A stretch of DNA of 64,000 nucleotides from Cryomorphaceae bacterium 1068 (GTDB taxonomy: Bacteria; Bacteroidota; Bacteroidia; Flavobacteriales_D; Cryomorphaceae), in NCBI GenBank assembly GCA_027214385.1, contig JAPVXR010000001.1:310001-374000 (forward strand), written 5' to 3'. Each line of letters starts with the position of its first letter. Position 1 is the first letter of the stretch. The notes under the pieces were generated by a model. That model was given only the letters and a program-made list of their open reading frames with translations, did no database searches and had not been told where the DNA came from. Shown piece after piece: positions 34,562 through 43,841 of the stretch. Both the position numbers and the translations under genes were made by a program.

Positions 34562-35161
34562 TCAATTTAAGAATATATTGTGCTCAATGCTGTTTTTCTG
34601 TTTCAACATGAGCATTCTCATACGAATCTCGTCCAAAAGAAAACGTTCCATATCAATAGACGATTCTAGTTTTAAAAAGCTGATCTTCTTAGGGTCCTCT
34701 AGTTTTAATAGCCGAGCCAAATCGATCAGATTCAAATCGGCCGAAAAATATTCGGGAGCCAATATTTTATCAGATTCAGACATGTAGGCATTAAACATGC
34801 TAAATAGCGCATTACTAACGGGTGGGGTATCTTCGTGATCCATAATGATTACGTCTCCTCCTGGGTACATTTTTTCGCCCATGCGTAGAAAGAATCGTTC
34901 AACTTTGAATATACCGATGGCCTGTATTTCAATATCAGCAGAGCCATTGTTGTGACGAGAGATCACCTTTTTCAGGTTAACCATGCTGCCATAGCCCGAC
35001 ATAGTTCCATTCTCTGTAAAAGGAATGCCAAATGAAATTTGAACATCTTCGCAATCAGCGAGCAGCTGACGGTAACGCTCTTCGAAAATGTGCAGCTTTG
35101 TTGTTTCGCCCGGGAGAAGAAACAACTGCAATGGAAATAGGGCAAGTTGGGTCTTCTGCAT
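34562..35161 (-). CDS. LON peptidase N-terminal (substrate-binding) domain protein
   Basis: 199 aa, a stand-alone PF02190 domain without ATPase or protease parts. Opening TQLALFPLQLFLLPGETTKL and HIFEERYRQLLADC (residues about 5-38) are the hallmark, followed by FGIPFTENGTM and the IEIQAIGIFKVERF strand. Such proteins are widespread; a role in substrate recognition or regulation is suspected but not established. Minus-strand neighbours on both sides are loosely spaced (55 and 64 bases). Confidence 0.9.
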   Translation of the reverse strand: MQKTQLALFPLQLFLLPGETTKLHIFEERYRQLLADCEDVQISFGIPFTENGTMSGYGSMVNLKKVISRHNNGSADIEIQAIGIFKVERFFLRMGEKMYPGGDVIIMDHEDTPPVSNALFSMFNAYMSESDKILAPEYFSADLNLIDLARLLKLEDPKKISFLKLESSIDMERFLLDEIRMRMLMLKQKNSIEHNIFLN

Positions 35162-35225
35162 AAGATCAAGATTTAAAAGTATAACAAGGAACGTAGCTGA
35201 ATGTTACAAGAACTTGTGACAGTTA

Positions 35226-35516
35226 CTATTCTTGTAGTAATACAAATATCTCTTCGTTTTCCCGCTTCATACGGTACTGCTCGCGAGCAAACTTTTCCAG
35301 TTTATCCTTATCCGAAGTTAGTTCTTGGATCTGTCTTTTTGCAGACTCCGTGTCGGTATCAAGAAAGTTGATTTCTTCTGATATTTCTCGCAGTTCCATC
35401 TTGATTTCGATTTGTGAAATAAGATCATGAGCATCAAAAAAACTGATGTAGAGCACGAAAATCACCAAAACTGCAACGTACTTATTTTTGAGTATAGGTG
35501 GAATCCGTTTTAGCAT
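35226..35516 (-). CDS. septum formation initiator (DivIC/FtsB-like)
   Basis: 96 aa from the ATG at 35516; an 11-residue upstream extension overlaps the pruA terminator and is dropped. One membrane helix (about 13-30) is followed by a coiled coil (EIKMELREISEEINFLDTD) and the DivIC-like end KLEKFAREQYRMKRENEE, which recalls the 'A.e.y.m.rpgE' motif of the family. It should sit in the divisome with FtsL and FtsQ. Located between pruA and the LON-domain gene on the same strand. Confidence 0.85.
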   Translation of the reverse strand: MLKRIPPILKNKYVAVLVIFVLYISFFDAHDLISQIEIKMELREISEEINFLDTDTESAKRQIQELTSDKDKLEKFAREQYRMKRENEEIFVLLQE

Positions 35517-35554
35517 ATGTAAAGCTACAGGAGCATTTTGACCTGGCAAAAAAA

Positions 35555-35578
35555 AGCTCCCGTTTTTATGCGGGAGCT
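35555..35578 (-). terminator. intrinsic terminator of pruA
   Basis: AGCTCCCG (35555-35562) / CGGGAGCT (35571-35578) with an 8-nt loop; on the minus strand it ends in eight T. It lies 26 bases after the pruA stop. Confidence 0.85.
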
Positions 35579-35603
35579 AATGTTAAAAAGATGTGCCGTT
35601 TTT

Positions 35604-37232
35604 TTAACCCAAAAAAGGATATCTGAAGTCTGTTGGAGAAACCAACGTTTCTTTAATCGTTCTAGCAGAAACCCATCTGAGTAAGTTGAGGTGAGACCCT
35701 GCCTTATCATTAGTTCCTGAGCCTCTCGCTCCTCCGAAAGGTTGTTGACCAACCACAGCTCCCGTTGGCTTATCGTTGATATAAAAGTTTCCTGCTGCAT
35801 TTTCCAGCATCTTGGTCGCTAGATTGACAGCATATCTGTCTTTTGCCAAAATGGCTCCTGTCAAGGCATATTCAGACGTTTCATCTACCAACTTTAGCGT
35901 TTCTTCATATTTTTCAGCATCGTATACGTAAATGGTCAAAACGGGCCCGAAAATTTCTTCGACCATGGTTTTGAATTTCGGATTGGTAGTCACTATAACA
36001 GTTGGTTCAATGAAGTAGCCATCACTCTTATCATATCCTCCTCCTGTGAGAATTTCCGCATCTGATTGCTCTTTGGCATAGTCGATGTATGCAGCAATTT
36101 TGTCAAATGCTTTCTCGTCGATTACAGCGTTTACAAAATTCGAGAAGTCAGTAGGAGCTCCCATTTTCATGTCTTTGCCGTCTTGGATCAATCCTGCTTT
36201 TACTTCAGGCCAGATATTGTCAGCAATATATGCTCTGGATGCGGCAGAACATTTTTGACCTTGAAATTCAAATGCTCCTCGGGTTAGTGCAGTGCTCACG
36301 GCTTTTGGCTCAGCTGATTTATGAGCGACTACGAAATCTTTTCCACCGGTCTCACCGACGATACGTGGGTATGTTTTGTATTTATCGATGTTTTTACCAA
36401 TCGTCTTCCAGAGCATTTTGAAAACTCCTGTAGAGCCCGTGAAGTGCAGCCCAGCAAAATCAGGGTGTTCAAAGACAACTTCTCCGGCATCGGGCCCATC
36501 GACAGTTACCATATTGATCACCCCATCCGGGAGTCCCGCCTCTTTGAAGATTTTCATCACAACATTCGCGCTATAAATTTGTGAATCGGCTGGTTTCCAT
36601 ACACAAACATTTCCCATCATTGCAGCAGAAGCAGGTAAGTTCCCTGCGATGGCGGTGAAGTTGAAGGGAGTTATACAAAAAACAAAACCTTCCAGTGGGC
36701 GGTATTCAAGACGATTCCATACTCCTGGAGAGCTATTCGGTTGAACCGAATAGATTTCCTCCATATAATAGGCGTTGAATCGCAAAAAGTCAATCAACTC
36801 ACAAACTGAATCGATTTCTGATTGAAATGCATTTTTACTTTGCGCTACCATCGTAGCTGCATTCATTTCATATCTGTAAGGACCTGCAATTAGGTCAGCG
36901 GCTCTTAAGAATATAGAAGCGCGCTGCTCCCAAGGAAGATTGGCCCATTCTTTTCTTGCAGCCAGAGCCGCGTCTATTGCTTTTTTAACGTGTTCTTTTC
37001 CACCAAAATTTGCTTGACCGACTTTTTTCTTGTGGTCAAAAGGGGGAGTCAAATCTTTATTCTTACTCGTGAAAATTTCTTCATTACCAATGTACATTGG
37101 CACGTTCACAGGCTCTTGGTTTAGCATACGGTCCAGAGCCGTTTGCAACTTTTGACGCTCGTCCGAGCCAGGTGCGTAATCAAATATTGGTTCGTTTGAT
37201 GGATAAGGTATCTGATAAACTCCTTTAGGCAT
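35604..37232 (-). CDS. pruA: L-glutamate gamma-semialdehyde dehydrogenase (P5C dehydrogenase)
   Basis: 542 aa, the size of the single-function P5C dehydrogenase (RocA/PruA, ALDH4 type). I use the ATG at 37232 (KGVYQIPYPSNEP); the upstream extension crosses the promoter. NAD-site GSTGV near 266-270, general base Glu294 in VGETGGKD, nucleophile Cys328 in GQKCSAAS. It oxidises glutamate semialdehyde to glutamate with NAD+, the last step of proline use. No proline dehydrogenase gene is adjacent. It has its own TACCTTTG promoter box and terminator. Confidence 0.95.
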   Translation of the reverse strand: MPKGVYQIPYPSNEPIFDYAPGSDERQKLQTALDRMLNQEPVNVPMYIGNEEIFTSKNKDLTPPFDHKKKVGQANFGGKEHVKKAIDAALAARKEWANLPWEQRASIFLRAADLIAGPYRYEMNAATMVAQSKNAFQSEIDSVCELIDFLRFNAYYMEEIYSVQPNSSPGVWNRLEYRPLEGFVFCITPFNFTAIAGNLPASAAMMGNVCVWKPADSQIYSANVVMKIFKEAGLPDGVINMVTVDGPDAGEVVFEHPDFAGLHFTGSTGVFKMLWKTIGKNIDKYKTYPRIVGETGGKDFVVAHKSAEPKAVSTALTRGAFEFQGQKCSAASRAYIADNIWPEVKAGLIQDGKDMKMGAPTDFSNFVNAVIDEKAFDKIAAYIDYAKEQSDAEILTGGGYDKSDGYFIEPTVIVTTNPKFKTMVEEIFGPVLTIYVYDAEKYEETLKLVDETSEYALTGAILAKDRYAVNLATKMLENAAGNFYINDKPTGAVVGQQPFGGARGSGTNDKAGSHLNLLRWVSARTIKETLVSPTDFRYPFLG

Positions 37233-37266
37233 ATTGATGGTTTTTTTGAGTAAATGGATTTCGCCG

Positions 37267-37274
37267 CAAAGGTA
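37267..37274 (-). promoter_or_regulatory. -7 promoter box of pruA
   Basis: TACCTTTG on the minus strand, an exact TAnnTTTG, 34 bases upstream of the pruA ATG. The -33 element is unclear. Confidence 0.6.
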
Positions 37275-37362
37275 CAAATCAAAACTCCGTTAAGAGAAAT
37301 GGCAATAGAAAGTTTGAGATTGTACATTTGTCTGCCACCCCAAAGATTGGGTTATTGAAGCT

Positions 37363-40300
37363 TTGAAAATTCCCGAAATCAAGACTATCCTTTTTTTGCT
37401 ACTTAGCTTTATAGTTCTAGGTAAAAGCCTTGTGGGCCAATCTGTACACTTCAATACCATTTCTTTGAAAGAAGGTCTTTCGCAGAATACGGTTACCACT
37501 ATGATCCAGGATGATAGAGGTTATGTCTGGATGGGGACTAAAGATGGGTTGAACCGATTTGATGGCTATGACTTCATCGTATTTCGAAATTCTAAAGGGG
37601 ATAGCACAGCACTTTCCAGCAATTCCATCACGTCCTTGTTCCAGGATACCGAGGGCATACTTTGGGTTGGAACTTCTTTTGGGTTAAACCGGTTCGACCC
37701 TAAGAGCTTTGAAACTCGGACTTACTTTCACTGGTTTGAAGACTCACTGACCATTAGTAGTAATTTTATCAAGAGCATAGGTCAAGATGCTGAAGGCAAT
37801 ATTTGGGTAGGGACAGACAATGGGCTCAACCGGCTGAATGATGAAGACAGTTCGTTCATACGCTATGAAATAACAGAGGGAGATTCTACGAGTTTGCCAG
37901 GCAAAGAAGTGAGGGATATATTGCTAGACGACATGGGTGCGCTTTGGATTGCCACCGAGGGAGGGTTGGCATCATATAATTCTTTTTCAGATTCTTTTAA
38001 ACGATATCGCTACAAATTTGACGATGATAATAGTCTGAGCAACAACAATATTTTTTGTTTAGAAAAGGGTGATTTCAATACGGTTTGGATAGGAACAAGA
38101 CAAGGTTTGAACGAGTTGAAAACTGACTCAATGACTTTCCGCCGCTATAATGCTAACCAGCCCAAACGAGAATTTCTTTCCTCAGATATTATCCAGTCGT
38201 TGCTGTACGATAACAAGGGCGACCTCTGGGTAGGCACACCATCTGGATTGAACAAGCTTTTTGATGAAAGAGAGAAGTCAATAGTATATAGATACGGTGA
38301 AAATGAACTCAACTCGTTGCCCAATGATTACATATTGAGTTTATTGCTTGACCGCTCCGGAGTAATATGGGTGGGAACTCAATCGGCGGGTGTGGCTACA
38401 CTCGATCGCGAGGCTCCCCAGTTCAATTCCGTTACCTACTCAAACCTTAAAGGATACGAACCTGAACAGAATAGAATCTACGGATTCTCAGGATCTGGAG
38501 ACACCTCTGTATGGGTGGCAACAGGTCAAGGGATTAATCTCTTTGATATTTACGCGGAAGAAAGCGTTTTCAATTTGAAGGGAAAGAATCATCCGATTAA
38601 TCGAGATGATTGCACAGCACTTGCAGTAAAAGAATTAAATGACTCGATGCTGTATGTAGGAACTGCTGAAAAGGGGCTTTGGCAATACAATGTGGTTCGT
38701 GATGAGCTCAAAATTTTCGAGATAGATTCTGAAGACTCTCTGAGTTTGACTTCTAATAAAATTATAAAAATTGCAGATGATCAATCAGGTAACCTTTGGC
38801 TTGGCTCAGCCGGAGGTGGTTTGATCTACTTTGATGTAAAAACTGAGCAGTTCGAGTCCTTCAGGTTTGATGGTGGAGACCCCAATTCTATTCGTGACAA
38901 TAATGTGATCAGTCTGGCTTTGGATAATAACGGGCTTCTTTATGCAGGTACTGGCAACGCAGGTCTCTATATTCTCGATACAAAGAGCAAACAGTTTATT
39001 GCCAGATATCACGTTAAATCAAATGACCGTCAAATACCCGATAATTCCATCAATTCCATAATGGTAGGCAGTGACGGCATCTTGTGGTTAGGCACAAACG
39101 GAGAAGGATTAGTGCGCATAGATCGAGACAGAGATTCTGTGGTAGTCTACAATAGGACTGACGGTTTGGCCAATCAGGTCGTCCACGGGATTACAAAAGA
39201 CGTGTTTGGCATCATTTGGCTCAGCACCAATGCAGGACTCACTGCTTTCAATGAGGATACAAGAACCTTCAGAAACTATACGGAAGAAGTTGTATTAGGA
39301 AAGAATACCTTCTTGCAAGGTAGCTTTTTCAGAGATGGCGAGGGAGTGATCTATTTTGGCGGAGCAAACGGATTTGACTATTTCAACTCAATTGGTCTGC
39401 GAGAGAATGACTATAGTCCTTCGGTTTCGATAGTCGGATATAATCTCTACACTACTGAGGGGAGCGACACACTCCAAAAGATGATTTATAGCATAGATGA
39501 TACATTGGCTATAAACGCTGACTATACAGGTGTGTCATTCACATTTTCTGCACTCAGTTTCAAGCAGCCTGAAAAAAATCAGTACGCTTTCCGTTTGTTA
39601 GGTGTCTTTGATGAATGGCAATACATTGGGACCAGGCGTTATGTGAGTTTTTCTACCGTAACTCCCGGCACTTACACGTTTGAGGTTATTGGTTCCAACA
39701 ATGATGGCTTGTGGAGTAAAGAGCCTGCCAGAGTGACGCTTATTGTAGAGGCTTCTATTTGGGAAACGGCATGGTTTAGAATAGCCATGGTTTTCGTGGT
39801 TTTTGCAATTCTGTTCTTGATAAACCGCTATCAGATTGAATCTGAAAAAGCCAGGAGAAAAGTATTGGAGCATTCAGTTTCTATCCGAACGAAAGAAATT
39901 GCAAAAGAGAGAGATACGAATGTGGTACTTCTCCGTGAGGTGCATCACAGGGTGAAAAACAATCTGCAGATAATTGTGAGTTTACTGAGCCTTCAGTCTC
40001 ATTATATCAAAGACAAAAGCATGCTTGATGTCTTTTCTGAAATTCAGAACAGAGTTAGGTCCATGTCTTTAATTCACCAAAAGATGTATAAGACTAAAAA
40101 TTTGGCATCAGTAAATTTAAAAGAGTACTTGGACGATCTGGCGCAAAACCTGCTGGATACTTATCGAGTTGGTCAGAGCGTGAATTTATCGGTTGACATT
40201 TCCGTCGATAGATTCAGTGCAGATACACTAACACCATTGGGATTAATAATCAATGAGATTTTTTCGAATTCCCTAAAATATGCATTTCCAAATGGCGAAG

Positions 40301-40530
40301 AAGGAACGATTACCGTTGCTCTTCATCAAGTTGCCCCCGGCAAATTTCAATTGATTATTGGTGACAACGGAGTAGGTTTTCCTGATGATTTTGAGGAAGA
40401 AAAAGACTCCTTTGGAAGCGAGCTTATTGAAGCTTTGACTGAACAGCTAAATGGAACCTTGATCGTCAGAGATGACTTAAAAGGAGCTTTTTATCAGCTC
40501 GATTTCGAAGATGTAGGCAGTGATAACTGA
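37363..40530 (+). CDS. two-component-regulator propeller sensor histidine kinase
   Basis: 1055 aa. The start is TTG at 37363: the signal peptide (KIPEIKTILFLLLSFIVLG) follows it directly and there is no ATG before residue 47. A periplasmic propeller of at least twelve repeats with the pattern 'G.iWvGT..GLnrfd' fills about residues 25-650, then a Y_Y_Y domain (VSFTFSALSFKQPEKNQYAF), one membrane helix (about 805-825), a HisKA_2 domain (HHRVKNN at 861-867) and a HATPase with NEIFSNSLKYAF. It lacks the DNA-binding output of hybrid regulators. TACATTTG at 37323-37330 may be its promoter. Ligand, possibly a glycan, is unknown. Confidence 0.92.
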   Translation: MKIPEIKTILFLLLSFIVLGKSLVGQSVHFNTISLKEGLSQNTVTTMIQDDRGYVWMGTKDGLNRFDGYDFIVFRNSKGDSTALSSNSITSLFQDTEGILWVGTSFGLNRFDPKSFETRTYFHWFEDSLTISSNFIKSIGQDAEGNIWVGTDNGLNRLNDEDSSFIRYEITEGDSTSLPGKEVRDILLDDMGALWIATEGGLASYNSFSDSFKRYRYKFDDDNSLSNNNIFCLEKGDFNTVWIGTRQGLNELKTDSMTFRRYNANQPKREFLSSDIIQSLLYDNKGDLWVGTPSGLNKLFDEREKSIVYRYGENELNSLPNDYILSLLLDRSGVIWVGTQSAGVATLDREAPQFNSVTYSNLKGYEPEQNRIYGFSGSGDTSVWVATGQGINLFDIYAEESVFNLKGKNHPINRDDCTALAVKELNDSMLYVGTAEKGLWQYNVVRDELKIFEIDSEDSLSLTSNKIIKIADDQSGNLWLGSAGGGLIYFDVKTEQFESFRFDGGDPNSIRDNNVISLALDNNGLLYAGTGNAGLYILDTKSKQFIARYHVKSNDRQIPDNSINSIMVGSDGILWLGTNGEGLVRIDRDRDSVVVYNRTDGLANQVVHGITKDVFGIIWLSTNAGLTAFNEDTRTFRNYTEEVVLGKNTFLQGSFFRDGEGVIYFGGANGFDYFNSIGLRENDYSPSVSIVGYNLYTTEGSDTLQKMIYSIDDTLAINADYTGVSFTFSALSFKQPEKNQYAFRLLGVFDEWQYIGTRRYVSFSTVTPGTYTFEVIGSNNDGLWSKEPARVTLIVEASIWETAWFRIAMVFVVFAILFLINRYQIESEKARRKVLEHSVSIRTKEIAKERDTNVVLLREVHHRVKNNLQIIVSLLSLQSHYIKDKSMLDVFSEIQNRVRSMSLIHQKMYKTKNLASVNLKEYLDDLAQNLLDTYRVGQSVNLSVDISVDRFSADTLTPLGLIINEIFSNSLKYAFPNGEEGTITVALHQVAPGKFQLIIGDNGVGFPDDFEEEKDSFGSELIEALTEQLNGTLIVRDDLKGAFYQLDFEDVGSDN

Positions 40531-40531
40531 T

Positions 40532-40918
40532 TTAGTTCAGTCTGTGCGGAACCATCATCATGAATGAAGGAATGTTCACCTGGAACTCTTCTTCTGTCTC
40601 AAGATTCTTCATCATGTAATACCCGTACATCTTTCCGGTATCAGTCGTGAAGTCGCAAGATGAATTGTAAGAGTACGTCTCTCCGGGATTGATCACCGGT
40701 TGAACGCCAATGACTCCTTCACCTTCCACTTCTCTTCGTTTTGTTGAACTATCGTATATGTACCAATGCCTCTTCATCAACTGAATGGAGAAGCTATTGA
40801 GATTCTCAATCACGATATTGTAAGAGAAGAGAAAAAGTCCGTTTTCCGGCTTCGAAAAGCGATCTTCAAAATTGCACTTTACTGAAATCTTAATACCTGA
40901 ACTTAAAGCTGTAGTCAT
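40532..40918 (-). CDS. apaG: ApaG domain protein
   Basis: 128 aa from the ATG at 40918, the usual ApaG length; 17 extra upstream residues are not family-like. Core ApaG motifs: SYNIVIENLNSFSIQLMKRHWYI split near residues 31-53, VEGEGVIGVQPVINPGETY, and the C-terminal MKNLETEEEFQVNIPSF. A fibronectin-III-like fold, linked to Co2+/Mg2+ tolerance in enterobacteria by genetics only. It ends one base from the stop codon of the convergent kinase gene. Confidence 0.92.
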   Translation of the reverse strand: MTTALSSGIKISVKCNFEDRFSKPENGLFLFSYNIVIENLNSFSIQLMKRHWYIYDSSTKRREVEGEGVIGVQPVINPGETYSYNSSCDFTTDTGKMYGYYMMKNLETEEEFQVNIPSFMMMVPHRLN

Positions 40919-40989
40919 GCTTGGTGCCTGAAGGTTTTCGCAAGGTGAAAAAAAACAAGATACTTTCAAAAGATACGGGTCGATTAAAG

Positions 40990-42342
40990 TTACCTGCCCA
41001 AACTATTCGCTCTTTCCGCACCAATCAAACGATCCGAAAAGTAACTCTGGTCTTTGAAGTAAACCAAAATTAAATAGTCATTCTCCGTCTCGGAGTGATT
41101 GCCGTCTGTCAGATCAGACGAACCCTGAGCTTCTCTTGGGTACTTCCACAGGTAGGTGTAATTGTAATATCCCTGTTTCAACTGCAGTGCCAACTCGTAA
41201 CTGAGATTATCAGGATTGTAGGTCATGCGATGGGTCTTTTTTAACCTCCAATTAGAAAGTTGTCCCATCACAAACATCTCTCCATTTCCCAACATGGCAT
41301 CTACAGGAAAACTGAAATGAACTGTGACATAATCCGACTCAAGGTGTGGATCGATCATGTCATCATTTTTCACCAAGAATTTTCCATTAATGTCATTTTC
41401 AAAAGTGTATTGTTTGAATGCTTTGCCCTGGTCGGGTGCCAAATAGATGTGGTATCCATCATCTTCCAGTCTAATCTCCTCCACCTCTTCACTGCGGTAG
41501 CGCAAACTCTTGCCATCAAAAAAGCGGAATTCATTTCCACCGTCAAAATCCAATTCGCCTTGGTAATTGTATGTGAGCTGCTCATTTTTAATGAAGTTGG
41601 GCTTGACACCTATAATGGCGTTGTCGTGCCTCAGGTTTTGCATGACCACGAGCTCTATATCTCGATATGGATTCATGGTTTGAATGGAGCCCAGATTCAC
41701 TTCAATGTCCACTTCTTGTTTATACTCACGGTCTGATACTACATTTGAAGGGTGAATGCCGGCCCCTATGGTTACCCTCGGCTCTACGACCATAAATCTG
41801 CTGGTGAGAATCAAATCTTTGGGGTCTCCATTCGCATACACTTTAATCAGATAGTTTCCGCTCCTGTTTAAACCAATTCTGTCATTGGGAAACTCGAGTT
41901 TGTAATTGGCGTAGTTGTTTACCGTATTAAACGAAAAGTCGAAATCCGTTATAATGTCGCTATTGTATCCTTTCTGGTAGTCCATTTCCTGCAGATCGGA
42001 AGGTTTCCAGTCCCAGGTGCAATGGATGAATGAATAGTGCATCTCACGGGTGTTTTCATCCAAGTCGTCAAATCGCAAGATGAGCTTTTCATCTCCGTTT
42101 AGTGGGATGATTGGTGCATCAAGTTCCGATCCTTTGATATGAAGGATGACGGTTCGAATACTCTCGTCGTAAATTTTGTCTGTATACTGAAGTTCTTTAT
42201 CGTCAAAATATTCAGGTTGTGACTTAGCCGCAGGGTCGTTTTCTGATTGAAGAGAGCTGGAAGCACTACAAGCTGAGATAAAAGGAGAAGTTAAAAACAC
42301 AAGGAAGACGCACTTGTAGAACATCTTTGAAATAGTTTGCAT
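40990..42342 (-). CDS. type IX secretion Plug protein (DUF5103)
   Basis: 450 aa. N-terminal signal with a possible lipobox (FISAC, Cys near residue 25), then the DUF5103 pattern: KELQYTDKIYDESIRTVILH, HYSFIHCTWDWKPSDL, and YWKYPR-like YLWKYPREAQG near the end. DUF5103 proteins were identified as the periplasmic Plug of the SprA translocon, closing its idle channel in T9SS. The substrate class is represented in this window by the T9SS-tagged deiminase at 60770. Divergent from nqrA; an inverted repeat lies between. Confidence 0.87.
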   Translation of the reverse strand: MQTISKMFYKCVFLVFLTSPFISACSASSSLQSENDPAAKSQPEYFDDKELQYTDKIYDESIRTVILHIKGSELDAPIIPLNGDEKLILRFDDLDENTREMHYSFIHCTWDWKPSDLQEMDYQKGYNSDIITDFDFSFNTVNNYANYKLEFPNDRIGLNRSGNYLIKVYANGDPKDLILTSRFMVVEPRVTIGAGIHPSNVVSDREYKQEVDIEVNLGSIQTMNPYRDIELVVMQNLRHDNAIIGVKPNFIKNEQLTYNYQGELDFDGGNEFRFFDGKSLRYRSEEVEEIRLEDDGYHIYLAPDQGKAFKQYTFENDINGKFLVKNDDMIDPHLESDYVTVHFSFPVDAMLGNGEMFVMGQLSNWRLKKTHRMTYNPDNLSYELALQLKQGYYNYTYLWKYPREAQGSSDLTDGNHSETENDYLILVYFKDQSYFSDRLIGAERANSLGR

Positions 42343-42362
42343 AGCCTGGTAACGACAGTTTT

Positions 42363-42380
42363 ATTTAGATATTTCTAAAT
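42363..42380. repeat. 18-base inverted repeat between Plug and nqrA genes
   Basis: ATTTAGA-TATT-TCTAAAT in the divergent intergenic region, 20 bases upstream of the Plug ATG. Possible operator; AT-rich, so chance is possible. Confidence 0.35.
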
Positions 42381-42437
42381 AGTTTGTAAATAGTCATGAG
42401 CCTTTTAATAGCACTAGACAAAAATCAAAGTTATTGT

Positions 42438-42445
42438 TAATTTTG
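42438..42445 (+). promoter_or_regulatory. -7 promoter box of the nqr operon
   Basis: TAATTTTG, matching TAnnTTTG, 28 bases upstream of the nqrA ATG. No -33 TTG at 18-20 bases. Confidence 0.5.
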
Positions 42446-42473
42446 CCGGCAAATTTAAAGGACCTCTAAGTGC

Positions 42474-43826
42474 ATGTCTAAGGCCATAAAAATAAAGAAA
42501 GGTGCGGATATTAAGTTAATCGGTGTAGCCGATAAAACTATTTCTGCTGCCCAAAGATCGACAGTTTTCGCTCTAAAACCCGATGATTTTTTTGGAACCA
42601 TTCCAAAATTATCAGTGAAAGAAGGAGCCGAGGTGAAAGCTGGTTCTCCTCTGTTTTATGACAAAGCGAGAGAACGCGTAAAGTTTACCTCTCCCGTTAG
42701 CGGCGAGGTAGTGGAAGTAAAACGCGGAGCAAAACGTAAAATTTTGGAAGTAAAGGTTTTGGCTGATGTCGAAACCCGCTACGAAACTTTTACTCCCTGG
42801 GCTGGTGGTTCCGACAGGGAGGCTTTGGTAAATACCATGCTCAACATGGGGCTTTGGCCTTTTGTGAAGCAAAGACCTTATGGGGTTATTGCCAATCCTA
42901 CTGATACGCCGCGCGACATTTTTGTGAGTTTTTACAACTCTGCACCTTTAGCACCCGAAGCATCTTTTGTCCTCGAAAGCGAAAAGGAAAATGTTCAACT
43001 TGCTCTTGATGCTTTGAATCTTTTGACCTCAGGCGAAGTGCATGTGGGGGTGAAAGCCGGCGATTCTTTCTTTGATGGGTTTACAGGAGTGAAGAAACAC
43101 ACCATTCAAGGTCCTCATCCTGCTGGTAATGTTGGGGTGCTTATACACCATGTTTCACCTATCAACAAAGGTGAAGTCGTTTGGACAGTCAACGGAATGG
43201 ACATGGCACTCATAGGGAAATCACTGAAGTCCGGTCAGTTTAGGGCTGAGCGAACAGTAGCCCTTGTTGGTTCAGAAGTAGAGAATCCACATTTCTACAC
43301 TACAATGATAGGAGCCAAAATGGACTCCATTTTAGGTGGAAAGCTGAAAGGAGATAACAATAGAATTATCAACGGCGATCCTCTTACAGGCGATGCAGTT
43401 GATGCTGAAGGACATTTGGGATTCTACAATTCTCAAATTACCGTATTGCCTGAAGGCGACCACAAGAAGTTTTTCTTAACGGAAGGATGGCTTGCTCCTG
43501 GCTTCAACAGTTTTAGTCTTTCTAAAGCATTTCCATCTTGGTTAAATCCGGGCAAGAGATACCGCCTCGACACTAATCTCAATGGTGAAGAGCGAGCATT
43601 TGTAGTAACGGGAGAGCTGGAAAAAGTTTTTCCTTTTGATATCTATCCAATGCAACTTATCAAGTCCATTATGGTTAATGATATTGATGCGATGGAGAAA
43701 CTTGGTATATACGAAGTGCTTCCTGAAGACTTCGCTCTTTGCGAGTTTGCATGTACGTCAAAGGTCAACATTCAACAAGTTGTTGAAAATGGATTGGCCG
43801 ATATGAGAAAAGAATTTGAATCTTAA
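42474..43826 (+). CDS. nqrA: Na+-translocating NADH:quinone reductase subunit A
   Basis: 450 aa, normal length. N-terminal pattern IKIKKGADIKLIGVADKTI, then VKEGAEVKAGSPLFYDK with a barrel-sandwich motif, SGEVVEVKRGAKRKIL, and C-terminal MVNDIDAMEKLGIYEVLPED and CEFACTSK. Peripheral subunit of the Na+-pumping respiratory complex, near the quinone site. First of six genes in the standard order A-F, each within 25 bases of the next, so one operon; TAATTTTG upstream is its likely promoter. Confidence 0.96.
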   Translation: MSKAIKIKKGADIKLIGVADKTISAAQRSTVFALKPDDFFGTIPKLSVKEGAEVKAGSPLFYDKARERVKFTSPVSGEVVEVKRGAKRKILEVKVLADVETRYETFTPWAGGSDREALVNTMLNMGLWPFVKQRPYGVIANPTDTPRDIFVSFYNSAPLAPEASFVLESEKENVQLALDALNLLTSGEVHVGVKAGDSFFDGFTGVKKHTIQGPHPAGNVGVLIHHVSPINKGEVVWTVNGMDMALIGKSLKSGQFRAERTVALVGSEVENPHFYTTMIGAKMDSILGGKLKGDNNRIINGDPLTGDAVDAEGHLGFYNSQITVLPEGDHKKFFLTEGWLAPGFNSFSLSKAFPSWLNPGKRYRLDTNLNGEERAFVVTGELEKVFPFDIYPMQLIKSIMVNDIDAMEKLGIYEVLPEDFALCEFACTSKVNIQQVVENGLADMRKEFES

Positions 43827-43841
43827 TTTAAATCAGCGAAA

